A stretch of 58,539 nt of DNA from Auxenochlorella pyrenoidosa. Its lineage: Eukaryota; Chlorophyta; Trebouxiophyceae; Chlorellales; Chlorellaceae. The notes below the pieces were generated by a model. That model worked only from the letters and a program-made list of their open reading frames with translations, was not told the origin of the DNA and ran no database searches. Position numbers and translations under genes: made by a program. This document shows, in pieces, positions 11,801-21,422 of the stretch (its first letter is position 1; every line of letters starts with the position of its first letter). The stretch lies in assembly GCA_001430745.1 (NCBI GenBank), contig KQ481955.1, positions 993,930 to 1,052,468 on the forward strand, given 5' to 3'.

Positions 11801-12271
11801 TCTGCTCACCTCCTTGACTGCATGTGGAGGTGGCAACTCGCCGCCCGATGTCAACACGAAAAGCGCGCCTGCCCTGCTCGGCCCTGGGTGCAGGACTTTG
11901 CGTCGCCGCTGCACCAGGCCGCCGCTAGCGGCATGCTGCAGGTGCTGCGCCTGCTGCTGCGCAGGGGCGCAGCCGCAGATGCCGCAGACGAGGCCGGCTG
12001 GACGCCTCTAATGCTGGCGGTCCGAGGGGGCAGGCTGCCTGCGGTGGAGGCGTTGCTGGACGCGGGGGCAGACGCAGCAGCGCAGAACAGCGCGGGCGCA
12101 ACGGCGGCGCACCTTGCAGCGGTGAATGGGCGGCCAGAGGTGTGCCGCTGCCTGGCTCAGAAAGCCCCGGCGGCGCTGCTGGCGAGGAATGCAGAGGGCA
12201 AGACGCCGGCAGACGTGGCCAAGAGCCAGGAGGTCGCAGCGCTGCTGATGCCCCAAGAGCAGCCGGCGTAA
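8828..12271 (+). CDS. Ankyrin-repeat protein
   Basis: A protein built almost wholly of ankyrin repeats, thus a protein-binding scaffold; partner unknown. Exons: 8828-8956, 9214-9248, 9410-9622, 9819-9903, 10111-10245, 10524-10588, 10795-10860, 11134-11223, 11397-11466, 11681-11740, 11894-12271; 441 residues. Repeat signatures appear in order: GQTALHVAAL, GSTPLHFAAAAK, GAAPLHLAARGGH, GNSALHHAVREGH, QTPLHIAAEAGD, GKTPLHDALE, ASPLHQAAASG, GWTPLMLAVRGG and GATAAHLAAVNG, with LLLDAGAD-type linkers. No DHHC, kinase, SOCS or membrane domain is present. Many exons carry about one repeat each. Four of ten introns have GC donors (8957, 10861, 11467, 11741). The start is the first ATG of the frame; the N-terminus has no targeting signal. 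Confidence 0.88.
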
Positions 12272-12628
12272 GGCAAGCGCAGCAGTGCTCCCCTGGCCCC
12301 CACGCTCGGCCTCTTGTTCAGGTAGAATTACAAACAGCAACATGATGCTAGTCTATCGGTGCACACTAGGACTGCTTGATTGGCCAGAACAGCAGCATGG
12401 TAGGAAGCAGGGTTGGCAAGAGCAGAGGCAGGCCAGCAAGGCAAGACTGCAGAACAATTAGCTGTCTGCGGTGCCGGCTCAGACAGGGGTATTTTGTACA
12501 TGAAAGCAGTTTGGCGGCGGGACGCCTGGGAGGTACATCATGCTGGAGCAGCACACACGTTTTTGGCGAGGGTGACAAGGGGGGGCCAGGAGCACCATCC
12601 AACAAACGCAGATGGTGTTGCTTGTTCT
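12272..12628. other. Convergent 3' region (ankyrin gene and RraA-like 1)
   Basis: 357 bp between two converging stop codons. It contains the minus-strand TGTAA at 12328-12332; no gene seen. Confidence 0.5.
12328..12332 (-). terminator. TGTAA polyadenylation signal, RraA-like 1
   Basis: TGTAA on the minus strand, about 300 nt after the stop codon at 12629. This is the typical chlorophyte poly(A) signal. Confidence 0.5.
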
Positions 12629-13408
12629 TCACTCCGGGATGGTGAGCGCCTGCTTCTCCTTGGGCGCGTCGTCGGGCACCGCAATCTCCTTGCTGGTCAC
12701 GATGATGCCGTCCTCGTCGGCGTACAGGTAGTCGCCCGGGCAGATGGTGACGCCGCCCACCACCACGGGCACGTCGCGCTGCCCCATGTCGCGCTTGCCC
12801 GGCTTGAGCGGGTGGCTGTCCAGGGCCATGATGCCCACCAGGAAGCTGCGAGGGCAGGAAGGGCGTGGGAGAGCCAGGAGGGTGGGTAAACGGGCAGGCA
12901 GGGCAGGGCCGGCGGGTGGGCAGAAGATGAGTGGCCTCGCACTGATGAGCGCGGGAGGCCAGCACCAGCCTCAGCCTGGCCACCCCGCAGCCTGTGCCAG
13001 CACTCCCCAGCTGACACATCACCCCCCACCACCACCACCACCACGGCGCTCACTTGCGGACCTCGTCCACGTCGCGCACGCAGCCGTTGATGACGATGCC
13101 CGCCCAGCCGCGCTGGTAGGCGTGCTCCGCCAGGCGGTCGCCCACCATGGCGTTGCGCATGTTGGCCCCCGCGTCGATGACCAGCACGCGCCCCGCCCCC
13201 TCCTCGTTCAGCGTCTTGCGCACCATGGGGTTGCCGTCGCGCGTCAGGATGGTGGTCACCCGCCCGCTGAAGGCCTTGACGCCGCCGTAGTGGCGGAAGC
13301 CGGGGCGCAGGATGCGCAGGCCCACGGGGGAGGGCTGGCTGGGGTCGTCCACGGGGGTGGCGTACAGGTCGCACAGGTCGGAGATGCCGGCGCGGGTGGC
13401 GTCAAAGC
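12626..13408 (-). repeat. Inverted duplicate block, left arm
   Basis: Exons 2 and 3 plus the intron of RraA-like 1. They match 20270-21041 on the other strand with only two silent differences in 572 coding bases. Homology begins exactly at the exon 2 acceptor and stops two or three bases after the stop codon. Confidence 0.9.
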
Positions 13409-13601
13409 CTGTGAGGGAGGGGCAGCCATTTGTGTGCCTCTCGGCGGGCGACGCGCAGCGGCGGAGCGGTGGCGGAAGCAGCAAGAAGGCGGTATCAGGA
13501 TTCGTTTGCTCCCTCCCCCCTTTCATGATCACTGCTGCGCGTCATTGTGATACTTTACGGGCCGGCAAGCGCTTGATAGCACGGGCTGCACGGGAAGGCA
13601 T
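12629..13601 (-). CDS. RraA-like protein / 4-hydroxy-4-methyl-2-oxoglutarate aldolase family, copy 1
   Basis: Member of the RraA fold, which in plants and bacteria includes HMG/CHA aldolases, oxaloacetate decarboxylases and RNase E regulators. Exons 12629-12845 and 13054-13408 are firm; a first exon at 13559-13601 (MPSRAARAIKRLPA) is my best phase-compatible guess, giving 204 residues. The catalytic D-x20-R-D motif is intact: the D of MVGD is followed by exactly 20 residues before RD in GCVRDVDEV. The metal/substrate loop GWAGIVINGC and the end VVVGGVTICPGDYLYADEDG are typical. Exons 2 and 3 encode the same protein sequence as copy 3 (20066-21038). The first exons of the two copies are unrelated. 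Exon 2 ends inside AAGTGA, so intron retention would stop translation at once. Confidence 0.85.
13029..13044. repeat. (ACC)n microsatellite in the RraA-like 1 intron
   Basis: Five to six ACC units just inside the intron donor side. The matching intron of copy 3 lacks them. Confidence 0.7.
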
Positions 13602-14402
13602 GTGACTTGTCCTAAACCCGCCTCTCCCACAAACCTGTTGGCCATTGTGTGATTCTGAAGGACGCCTTGGTTGAAGGCCGCGGTGCAAGCTGCGCAGAAG
13701 CAGTCGGCATGGCTCCGGGCGTGTGTGCAGCTCAGGCTTCCTGGATGGCCGAGGGCACTGGAGGCGTCAAGAGCGCAGATGCAGCTTACTTGTGCGCAGC
13801 AAAGACTGAACAGCACACTCTAGCGCCCACTCAGGAACAGGCACACTGACAACTCAGCAGCCACAGAACTGATTGGAGCTCCCACAAGGTGGGCTCAGGG
13901 CGCCTTTGACAGTGACATGGCGCTGTTTAACCCCTAAAAGAAGGCGGACAGGTGCTGCGAAAGTGCGCACGGGGACCCCAAGGGTGGTCTGGACCACCCG
14001 CACCGACTGCGCACCGCGCTGACCAGCATCCTGACTCCTGGGGTGCAAACCTGGTGGTGCTGCCAGCAGCAGCCCGCTGTGCTGTCATGGATTATACTGT
14101 CGTGGCAGTCAAGAAGACAGAGTGCTTGCCAACACCCTGCACATCACCCTGCCAGCCTACTCTGGCAGCGGCCCGGCAGCCTCCTTTATCCCAACAGCAG
14201 CTCTCATTGCAGCGTTGCAATGCTTACATTTCAGAGTTCAGGAAACCAAATTCGACAAGAGACCGAGCAAATACAGGTGTTGTACAATCCGGCAAAGTAG
14301 CGGCAGAGCTGCGAGGTAAGGCAGCCGTGGGGTGCAAGGGTGCAGGCTACCTGGTCGGCAAAGCAGGCAGAGACGAGCAGGCAGCTGGGCACACGCCGTG
14401 CA
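13602..14402. other. Intergenic: RraA-like 1 upstream region and RraA-like 2 3' UTR
   Basis: About 800 bp without a supported gene. The true first exon of RraA-like 1 could lie here if the 43-nt exon proposed at 13559 is wrong. Confidence 0.4.
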
Positions 14403-15436
14403 TCACTTCTTGGCCGCCGCCAGGTCGAGCTCGTGTGGGGAGACGAGCATGCCGTCCTCGTCGCAGTACAGCCAGTCCCCGGCGTTGATGGTCACGCCGC
14501 CCACCACAACGGGCACGTCGCGCGTGCCTGGGAACTGCTTCCCTGGCTTCTGCGGGTGCGTGCCCAGCGCCTTCATGCCAATCGGCACCTCGGCGATGGT
14601 GATGGCATCGCGGATGCAGCCGTTGACGACAATGCCCGCCCAGCCGTGCGCAGCGGCACGACCGGTCAGCGTGTCGCCCAGGCATGCGCACTTCATGCTG
14701 GCCTCGCCTGCGCGCAGAGGGGGAGGCGATAGAAAGGCAGCTCAGCTTGCCTGCAGCGGCTCAGCCGGGGCTGGGTTTGTGCTGCAGTTTGTGGCCAACA
14801 TGCCAGCTCACTGCGGGCAGCAGGAGCCACGTGCAGGCCATGCCTTCCCGTGCGCCGCAGCTCGCACCGTCAATCACGAGGATGCGGCCGCGGCCCTCCT
14901 CCACCACAGCCTCGCGCACGCTGCCGTTGTGGATCACCGGAATCTTCAGGGTGGACACCTGGCCGTAGAACAGGGTCTTGCCGCCATAGTTGCTGCACCA
15001 GGGTGTGGGTGTAGGAGAGATTTAGCAAGGTGGGGGGCCCAGCAGCGGCCAGGCGAGAGAGGCAGGGTGGAGGGATCAAAGGCGGCCTCGCCGTGCTTTA
15101 GCTGCATTCAGTTTAATTGGTGCTGCTGCGTCTTGTCGCCTGAGCAGGGGCTGCCAGTGCAAGGCGCATGCGCTGAGAGCACAGCAATGGCGCCGGCGCC
15201 ACCCCCCCTGTACACCGGACCAAGGCCCCTGTGCGTTGGAACACAGGCGCTCACTTGAAACCGGCGTCAAGGACCTTCAGTGGACCGTTGACGTGGGCAT
15301 CGGTGCCGTAGGGGCCGATGAATTTGTCAACGAGGTCGGCCACACGGAACGGGGCGTCGTCAGTGGTGGTGGCGGCCAGCTTGCCGGCAGCAGCCGCGGC
15401 AGCGGGGGTCTCAACAGCGACAGCGGCGCCTGGCAT
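14403..15436 (-). CDS. RraA-like protein, copy 2 (divergent paralog)
   Basis: RraA-fold protein of 203 residues. Exons 14403-14707, 14868-14992 and 15255-15436 (start ATG at 15436). The D-x20-R-D motif is intact (GD of ACLGDTL, then RD of NGCIRD). The motif is followed by AITIAEV rather than the VDEV of copies 1 and 3, so the acidic residue near +3 of the family motif is missing; this may change activity. The C-terminal block VPVVVGGVTINAGDWLYCDE is typical. The N-terminus is Ala-rich (residues 1-25) without a clear transit peptide. It lies head-to-head with bestrophin 2. Its first intron also starts right after AA of an AAG|TGA context. It is clearly older than the copy 1/copy 3 pair. Confidence 0.88.
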
Positions 15437-16088
15437 GACTGCTGGTTCTGTTCTGAGTGTGTGAGGGTGCAGAGTTCTGCTGGACTGGGGGCAAGGGCTG
15501 CCTTTGCCTGGGTGGGAGCGGCAAGTGGCCGTTCGCAGGGGCGCTTGTGGGAACGTAGAAGGAGCGATGGAGGGATCAGCTCGATAATTTGTGTAGAGCT
15601 GAGCGGTGGCGCTGCTGTTTTATGTGCGAAGTGCACCGCGGTCACTTGTGCCAGCTGGCCGGGGTTGGCCGGGAATCGCCATCTGGCCCTGAGCCCTGAT
15701 CAGGCTGCATCGCCAGTATCACCATTGAAACTAGGTTTGTGAAAGCGGCAGGCGAAACAGAGGCGCTCCCCCACCCACGCCAGCAGCGCTGCTCGAAGCT
15801 TTGCCTGTTCGCAGATCAAAATCAATCACACAAAGGGTGAGCAGAAACATTCGCAAGGCGGGTGATACCGCAGAGCGTCCGGCCATAGGACCCTTGTCAG
15901 GCAGAGAGCCTGCAGAGCCCTTGCACCGCCTTTCGCGGATGCAGCAGGATGTTGGACGCCCTGCTGACAGGTATCAAAGAGAGACAAGCCCACCGTTCGA
16001 CCATATGCCGCCGCTGCCATTGCCGCCGCTGCCTGCAGGAGCAACACCGAGCAGCTGAATCCAGGAGGGCGGCAGCGCAACAGCAGCC
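15437..16088. promoter_or_regulatory. Divergent promoter region, RraA-like 2 / bestrophin 2
   Basis: 652 bp between the start codons of two divergent genes. No specific element is identifiable by eye. Confidence 0.35.
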
Positions 16089-18996
16089 ATGCCACGCCGG
16101 GTGGGCTTTAAGCCCCTATGGGGCAAACTGGAGCCCGGGAAGACCTCATGGCCACGCTTTCTCTGGCCCCTGCTGCGGCTCTGGGAGCGAGCGCTCTACC
16201 AACCGCGGTGAGCAGCATGTTCTGTGCGGACAGTGAAGCTCTGGGAGAGAGGAGAAGATCAATTCAAGAAATGGGATGGGAGCATGCCTGGGCTTGGTTT
16301 CCCTTCACAGGTTTCTTGCTGCCCCTGCCATGCGCGTCTTGCATGGCACCGGTGGTCTGCACCTCTGGTCGGTTGCCACCCTGCACAAGCGTTTGCTCCC
16401 ATGCACATGCCCAGGGCCAGCCTGCCCTGCCTGCCATCTCCACCCCTGAGGCCCCCACGAATACCACCTCCTGCAGCCCCAACACCGTGGACAACAAGCT
16501 GCGCAAGAAGGAGTGGATTGTGTACCGCTCGCAAAGCCGGTACTGGCAGGCGCTCTTCGCGTACATCGGCCCGCCCGCCCACAGTGAGTGAGAGCCGACC
16601 GGCTGGGTTGTAGGGCAGGGAGGCGTGGCTCTGCCGCAGACTTGGTGCCCCACTGAGGGTGCCATGACGTCATGCTGCACCTTTCTGGGGGCTGCGCTAC
16701 ACAATAGCAGCCTCGACCCTCCCGCCTAACGACTCCCACCCCCCACGCCCCACCCCCGCAGTCCTGTGGAACATCAAGCTGCCTCTGAGCATGTGCATGC
16801 TGTGCGCCAGCATGATCACGCTGTGGGACCAGCTGCGGCTCACCTGCTGCCCCGGCCTGCCCACGTTCGACCCGCAAAATGTGACGTACAACGTGTTCCG
16901 CCTCGCCTCCTTTGCCATGTCGCTCATCCTGAGCCTGCGCATCTCCCGCGCCTACGACCGCTGGTGGGCTGGGCGGGGATTATGTGTGGCGTAACGGCGG
17001 CCATGGGAGATTTGCGTGGCTGTGGGCATCGCAGTCGGCCGGGAGCGCCGCCCTCGCCCCTGCCCACCGCCAGTCGGCATGCAACTGCTCAAGCAGCCTG
17101 CGTGCTATGCTGGGGCGGCCCGCCTGTGCAGGTGGCAGGCCCGCTGCTCCTTTGGCTCCTCTGTGAGCGCCGCCACGCGGCTGTGCATCCAGGCCCACAC
17201 ATACTTCCGAGACCGCGCGCTGCTGGTGAGCGCTGCGCGGGCGGCGCAGCAGCGCTGCCTTGGAATCACCGCGCCGCCGCTGGCGCTGCCTCATCAGCGC
17301 ACTGTTGGGTGGCACAGCGTTGAGCCGGGCGCAGGGCGACGCAACATGGCCAGTGGTACAGGAGCATGCAGCCTCTCCACCTCTCAATGGGCTGGGCATG
17401 CCGGCCCCCTGCAGGATGAGCTGGTGCGCTGGGCCACCGTGTGGCAGTACTCCATCTATGCCATGGTCACGCAGCAGGTGCGCCCGCCCGGGCTACCCTT
17501 GATAGCCAGGCTGCGGGGCGGGCTTTGGGTCAGGCCAGCCGGCGGCATCCTGCCTGCACTGGCCTGGCCCAGACCACCGCCCTCCCACATGTGCTGCCCA
17601 CCCCATCCCTGTGCTCTGCAGAAGAAGCTGAAGCCGGAGGCGGAGGCGCTGCTGGATGAGGAGGAGCTGCACCTGTACACTTATGGCCCCAAGTCGCGCC
17701 AGGTAGGGCAGCAGCTGCAGGCTGGCAGGGCCCCGGCCGCCCTCTGCGGTGCCTGCAGCGCAGCGCCGGCCTGGCAGGAGGCGCGGCGGCGGCGCGCTGC
17801 ACACGTCTGATGCACGTGCCGAGTGCGTTATCAATGCTGGCTCGCGCCCTGGGCGGCATCGGTTGCAGTGAAGAGGATGTGGCCTGCCCGCCCTGCAGGT
17901 GGTGTACATCCGCATGCAGCAGATCATCCACGAGGCCAACCTGCCGGGGGACATTGTGAGCTGGCTGGCGGTCTGGCAGGGGAAGGCAACAGGAAAAGGC
18001 GCAGCGGTCGACCTCGCCTCCCTGGCTCTGCCCTGCCTGTTCAAGCTCATCCACGGCCCCTGCACGACCCCTCCCCACCCAATTTCACCCGATCGGACGA
18101 CCCCACTCCCCTGGCTCTGCAGATGCAGATCATGGACCAGAACCTGATCCGCGCCTCCCAGGAGGCGGGCTTCTGCAGCCGCATTCGCTACAACGCCCTG
18201 CCCTACAACCTCACCTTGCTCTCCACCGGCTTCATCCAGATCTGGCTGGTGGGGCGGGGGGTGGCTGGGCGGGGCGGGGGGTGGGCAGGGCGACGCCAGC
18301 AGTGGCCCAGCTGTTGTGCCTTGTGCTTCATCGAACACGTGAGCAGGCGGATTGCACAGGAGCATGGGTGTGGAGCTGCTGGCGTGCGATGCCAGCTCTG
18401 TGCTGGCCCCCCCATCACACCTGGCCAAAGTGCGCCCCACCCGGCGGGCTGTCCCCTTGTGCCGCAGCTGCTGGCGCCCTTTGGCCTGTGGAACACAAAC
18501 TACTGGTTCGGCCTCTTCCCCTACTTCTTCATGGCGGTGCTCATGCTGGGCTGCGACGAGGTGGCCAGCCAGCTGGAGGACCCCTTCTCGCTGCTGCCGG
18601 TGGATGACATCCTGTTTGTGGCCACCCGCGACGTCAAGAAGTGAGGGGCGGGGCGGCGTCAAGAGCCGCCTGTCAAGTGGGGAGGACACTCGCATGTTTT
18701 TCGGCAGGGCCGCATGGACTCTTGGCCATGTGTTAGGCTGAAGCAGAGGGTGCAAAGGGAGCAGCACTAATTTCAGCAGAAGACAGAGTGATGTACACCC
18801 CAGCTCTGGCTCGACTGCAGCTGATCCCTGGCTGGCAACTTTCCCCACGTGTAGGAGCATGAAGGATGCAGACTCTCTGATTCGCCTCCGTGACCGGCCA
18901 AAGAACAGGAAGAGCAGCGGCAGCAGCTTGGGCGGCAGCGGCGACGTGGCAGTAACGGTGGGCGAGGTGGCGCCAATGGCGTCGATGGCTAAATGA
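16089..18996 (+). CDS. Bestrophin-like (UPF0187 / RFP-TM) anion channel, copy 2
   Basis: Complete bestrophin-family channel of 387 residues. Exons: 16089-16207, 16477-16583, 16762-16963, 17132-17225, 17415-17477, 17622-17702, 17899-17955, 18123-18248, 18468-18640, 18855-18996. Start MPRRVGFKPLWGKLEPGKT matches copy 1's MPRLVGFTPLWGKLEPGKT, which fixes the start codon. Key blocks: LWNIKLPLSMCMLCAS (first membrane segment), LSLRISRAYDRWW (family signature), GFCSRIRYNALPY, NYWFGLFPYFFMAVLMLGCDE (last hydrophobic segment) and DPFSLLPVDDI, the bestrophin hallmark. The final exon adds a polar Ser/Lys-rich tail (SMKDADSLIRLRDRPKNRKS). Reading through the ninth exon hits an in-frame TGA at once, so the tail depends on splicing. 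All nine introns are GT-AG. In green algae bestrophins are known as thylakoid bicarbonate or chloride channels; the role here is inference. Confidence 0.92.
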
Positions 18997-20065
18997 TGCA
19001 ATCAGGGTGGCCTAGCTGGCCCCTGCCTGTCTGCATGCCTGTTCGGCGGGGAAGTGAAGAGCGGCTAAAGCATCTTGTGGCTGGCAGCTCTCGCAGCCGA
19101 CTGGTGCAGCACGCGGCCCGAAACCACTGCAGCGATCCAGGGTGGTGCATGTCTGCCCATCTTCTTCTTGCGCACAGCAGACATTGCCTGTGATTTCTTG
19201 TGAGCATCCTGCTTACGCAGTCTCCAGTTATAAGCCAACCTTTTTTTCCAACCCGCTCATCATGTGTCAAGCAGCGGGGGGCATCAGCAGATGCTAGTTG
19301 CCCTGGCAGCTTGCATGTGTTCAGAGCCTGGTTAACCACAAGGGGACTCACGACACATATAGCTTGCAACTGTGGCACATAGAGTGCTCGATGCTTATGT
19401 AAGCACAGCCTTGTATGCCGATGCATGGCAGCCTGCCATGCAGTCTGCTTGGAGCGCCAGCTACTCTTGCAGGCTCGACGCAAGGAGGCGGCCTGCATGC
19501 ACAGACGCACCCTGACCATCGCCTACAGCATGTGCTCCCAAAGCATCCAGTCCAGTCACTGTCGGTACTACATTCTTCCCAACTTCCTAATGGTAAACGA
19601 GGCAGTGGCCGCTGGATTTTGCCAACGTGTGCTTGCATGTTTGCATGTTGCAACAGGGGCAGGCTGGCTGGCGGCGGGAAATCAGTGTTGGCAACAAGCC
19701 TGAATTGGGATCCAAGAATACTGTGCAGCAATCGATCGGTGAAACCTGGCATTGTTCGCTGATTCGGCCCCGCAAAGCGGGCGCCGCGAAGGTCACAGGC
19801 CCAAGTGGCTGCTCAGCAGACGCTCGCGCAGGGCCTCTTCTGCTCGCCAGGTGTCCTGGACGCAAAAGACACGGCACAAACACTGCGCCGTACTCACAGC
19901 TGGCAGCCAGCTGGTGTCCGGTGTGGTCCAGCTGGAAGAGCAGGAACAGCCTCTAAAGCCGTCCCTCGGCCGCCCCGCCCATCATTCTGCATTCATCGGC
20001 CTCTTCATACGCAAAGCAACAACTCTTTACACCCCTTTCCACAACCCCAACTTCACTCCTTGCAC
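18997..20065. other. Intergenic: bestrophin 2 3' UTR and RraA-like 3 promoter
   Basis: About 1.07 kb, locally less G+C-rich than the genes. Open frames are short and without recognisable similarity; I see no transposon ends or RNA gene. Confidence 0.45.
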
Positions 20066-21038
20066 ATGTCCCCCACCCTGGCCCAGAACAACTCGCAGCA
20101 GCTCACCCATCGGCCCTCCCTGAAGAAGCCTTCCTTCAAGATCACCACATGGCCCACCGGTGCGCTGCCTGCGCACTGCCGCTGCTGCCCAACTTGCACC
20201 GCCCAGCCCCTGCGCCGCTCCTGCCCGGCGCCCTGCTCGTGCTCCACTCTCCACCCCCCTCCTCCGCAGGCTTTGATGCCACCCGCGCCGGCATCTCCGA
20301 CCTGTGCGACCTGTACGCCACCCCCGTGGACGACCCCAGCCAGCCCTCCCCCGTGGGCCTGCGCATCCTGCGCCCCGGCTTCCGCCACTACGGCGGCGTC
20401 AAGGCCTTCAGCGGGCGGGTGACCACCATCCTGACGCGCGACGGCAACCCGATGGTGCGCAAGACGCTGAACGAGGAGGGGGCGGGGCGCGTGCTGGTCA
20501 TCGACGCGGGGGCCAACATGCGCAACGCCATGGTGGGCGACCGCCTGGCGGAGCACGCCTACCAGCGCGGCTGGGCGGGCATCGTCATCAACGGCTGCGT
20601 GCGCGACGTGGACGAGGTCCGCAAGTGAGCGCCGTGGGGGGAGTGCGGAGGTGGCAGCTGGGGAGTGCTAGCACAGGCTGCGGGGTGGCCAGGCCGAGGC
20701 TGGTGCTGGCCCCCCGCGCTCATCAGTGCGAGGCCACTCATCTTCTGCCCACCCGCCGGCCCTGCCCTGCCTGCCCGTTTACCCACCCTCCTGGCCACCC
20801 CCGCCCTTCCTGCCCTCGCAGCTTCCTGGTGGGCATCATGGCCCTGGACAGCCACCCGCTCAAGCCGGGCAAGCGCGACATGGGGCAGCGCGACGTGCCC
20901 GTGGTGGTGGGCGGCGTCACCATCTGCCCGGGCGACTACCTGTACGCCGACGAGGACGGCATCATCGTGACCAGCAAGGAGATTGCGGTGCCCGACGACG
21001 CGCCCAAGGAGAAGCAGGCGCTCACCATCCCGGAGTGA
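20066..21038 (+). CDS. RraA-like protein / HMG aldolase family, copy 3
   Basis: Exons 20066-20159, 20270-20624 and 20822-21038; 221 residues. The first exon encodes MSPTLAQNNSQQLTHRPSLK and a basic stretch (KKPSFKITTWPTG). This could be an organelle-targeting or regulatory extension; it is unlike the start of copy 1. The rest is identical in protein sequence to copy 1: D-x20-R-D motif, GCVRDVDEV, and the YLYADEDG end. The donor (ACC G|GT) and acceptor phases fix the first exon well. A TGTAA signal follows at 21356-21360. This is the plus-strand arm of an inverted duplication whose other arm is at 12626-13408. Confidence 0.9.
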
Positions 21039-21041
21039 AGT
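20270..21041 (+). repeat. Inverted duplicate block, right arm
   Basis: Matches 12626-13408 in inverse orientation. The two coding differences are T/C in the GFDA codon near 20278 and G/C in the NPM proline codon near 20452. The intron differs by several substitutions plus a divergent first 40 or so bases. Confidence 0.9.
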
Positions 21042-21422
21042 GGCACAGCCGCTCTTCTTTTGAACTGAGCGCAGGCGGCCACCAGCTGAACAGGCTGTCT
21101 CCTGCCTTCCACCGCGGACACCAATGAATGCTTTGTGAGAACGGTAGATTTCACCTGCATACTGTTTCACCCATCACGTTATCATCCTTGTTCCGAACAA
21201 ACCTTTGCTGCCACAGCACTCATTGATTCCTGCCAATGATCTCTCCTCCCTGCCTGAACAAGCAGGCCCCTGCCAATTTCATTGCCCGACACCTGCCCTT
21301 CCAGCTTGGGTGCAACAACAACCTTTGACGAATACCTTAGCTTGATACTAGCCGTTGTAAAATGCCAAGCCCCTCATGGTCAAGCGCTGAGCAAGCAGAG
21401 TCAATGGCAGCCGTGGGCGAGC
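21039..21422. other. Convergent 3' region (RraA-like 3 and coiled-coil gene)
   Basis: 384 bp with no gene; carries the plus-strand TGTAA at 21356-21360. Confidence 0.5.
21356..21360 (+). terminator. TGTAA polyadenylation signal, RraA-like 3
   Basis: About 320 nt after the stop codon at 21038, in the sense strand. Confidence 0.5.

Noticed and set aside
13029..13044. Short direct repeats as a possible CRISPR or mobile-element end
   Set aside because: It is a simple trinucleotide repeat in an intron; there are no spacers, target-site duplications or transposase remnants.
17493..19001. 502-codon minus-strand open frame opposite bestrophin 2
   Set aside because: It is antisense to well-supported exons and has no domain-like sequence; it mirrors the codon bias of the plus-strand gene.
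18997..20065. Possible transposon or extra gene in the 1 kb gap
   Set aside because: No terminal repeats, no coherent protein and no RNA-like folding evident by eye.
20149..20269. Unspliced start of RraA-like 3 at 20149
   Set aside because: It would translate the intron as a Pro/Leu-rich leader; the spliced exon from 20066 has a good donor and correct phase.
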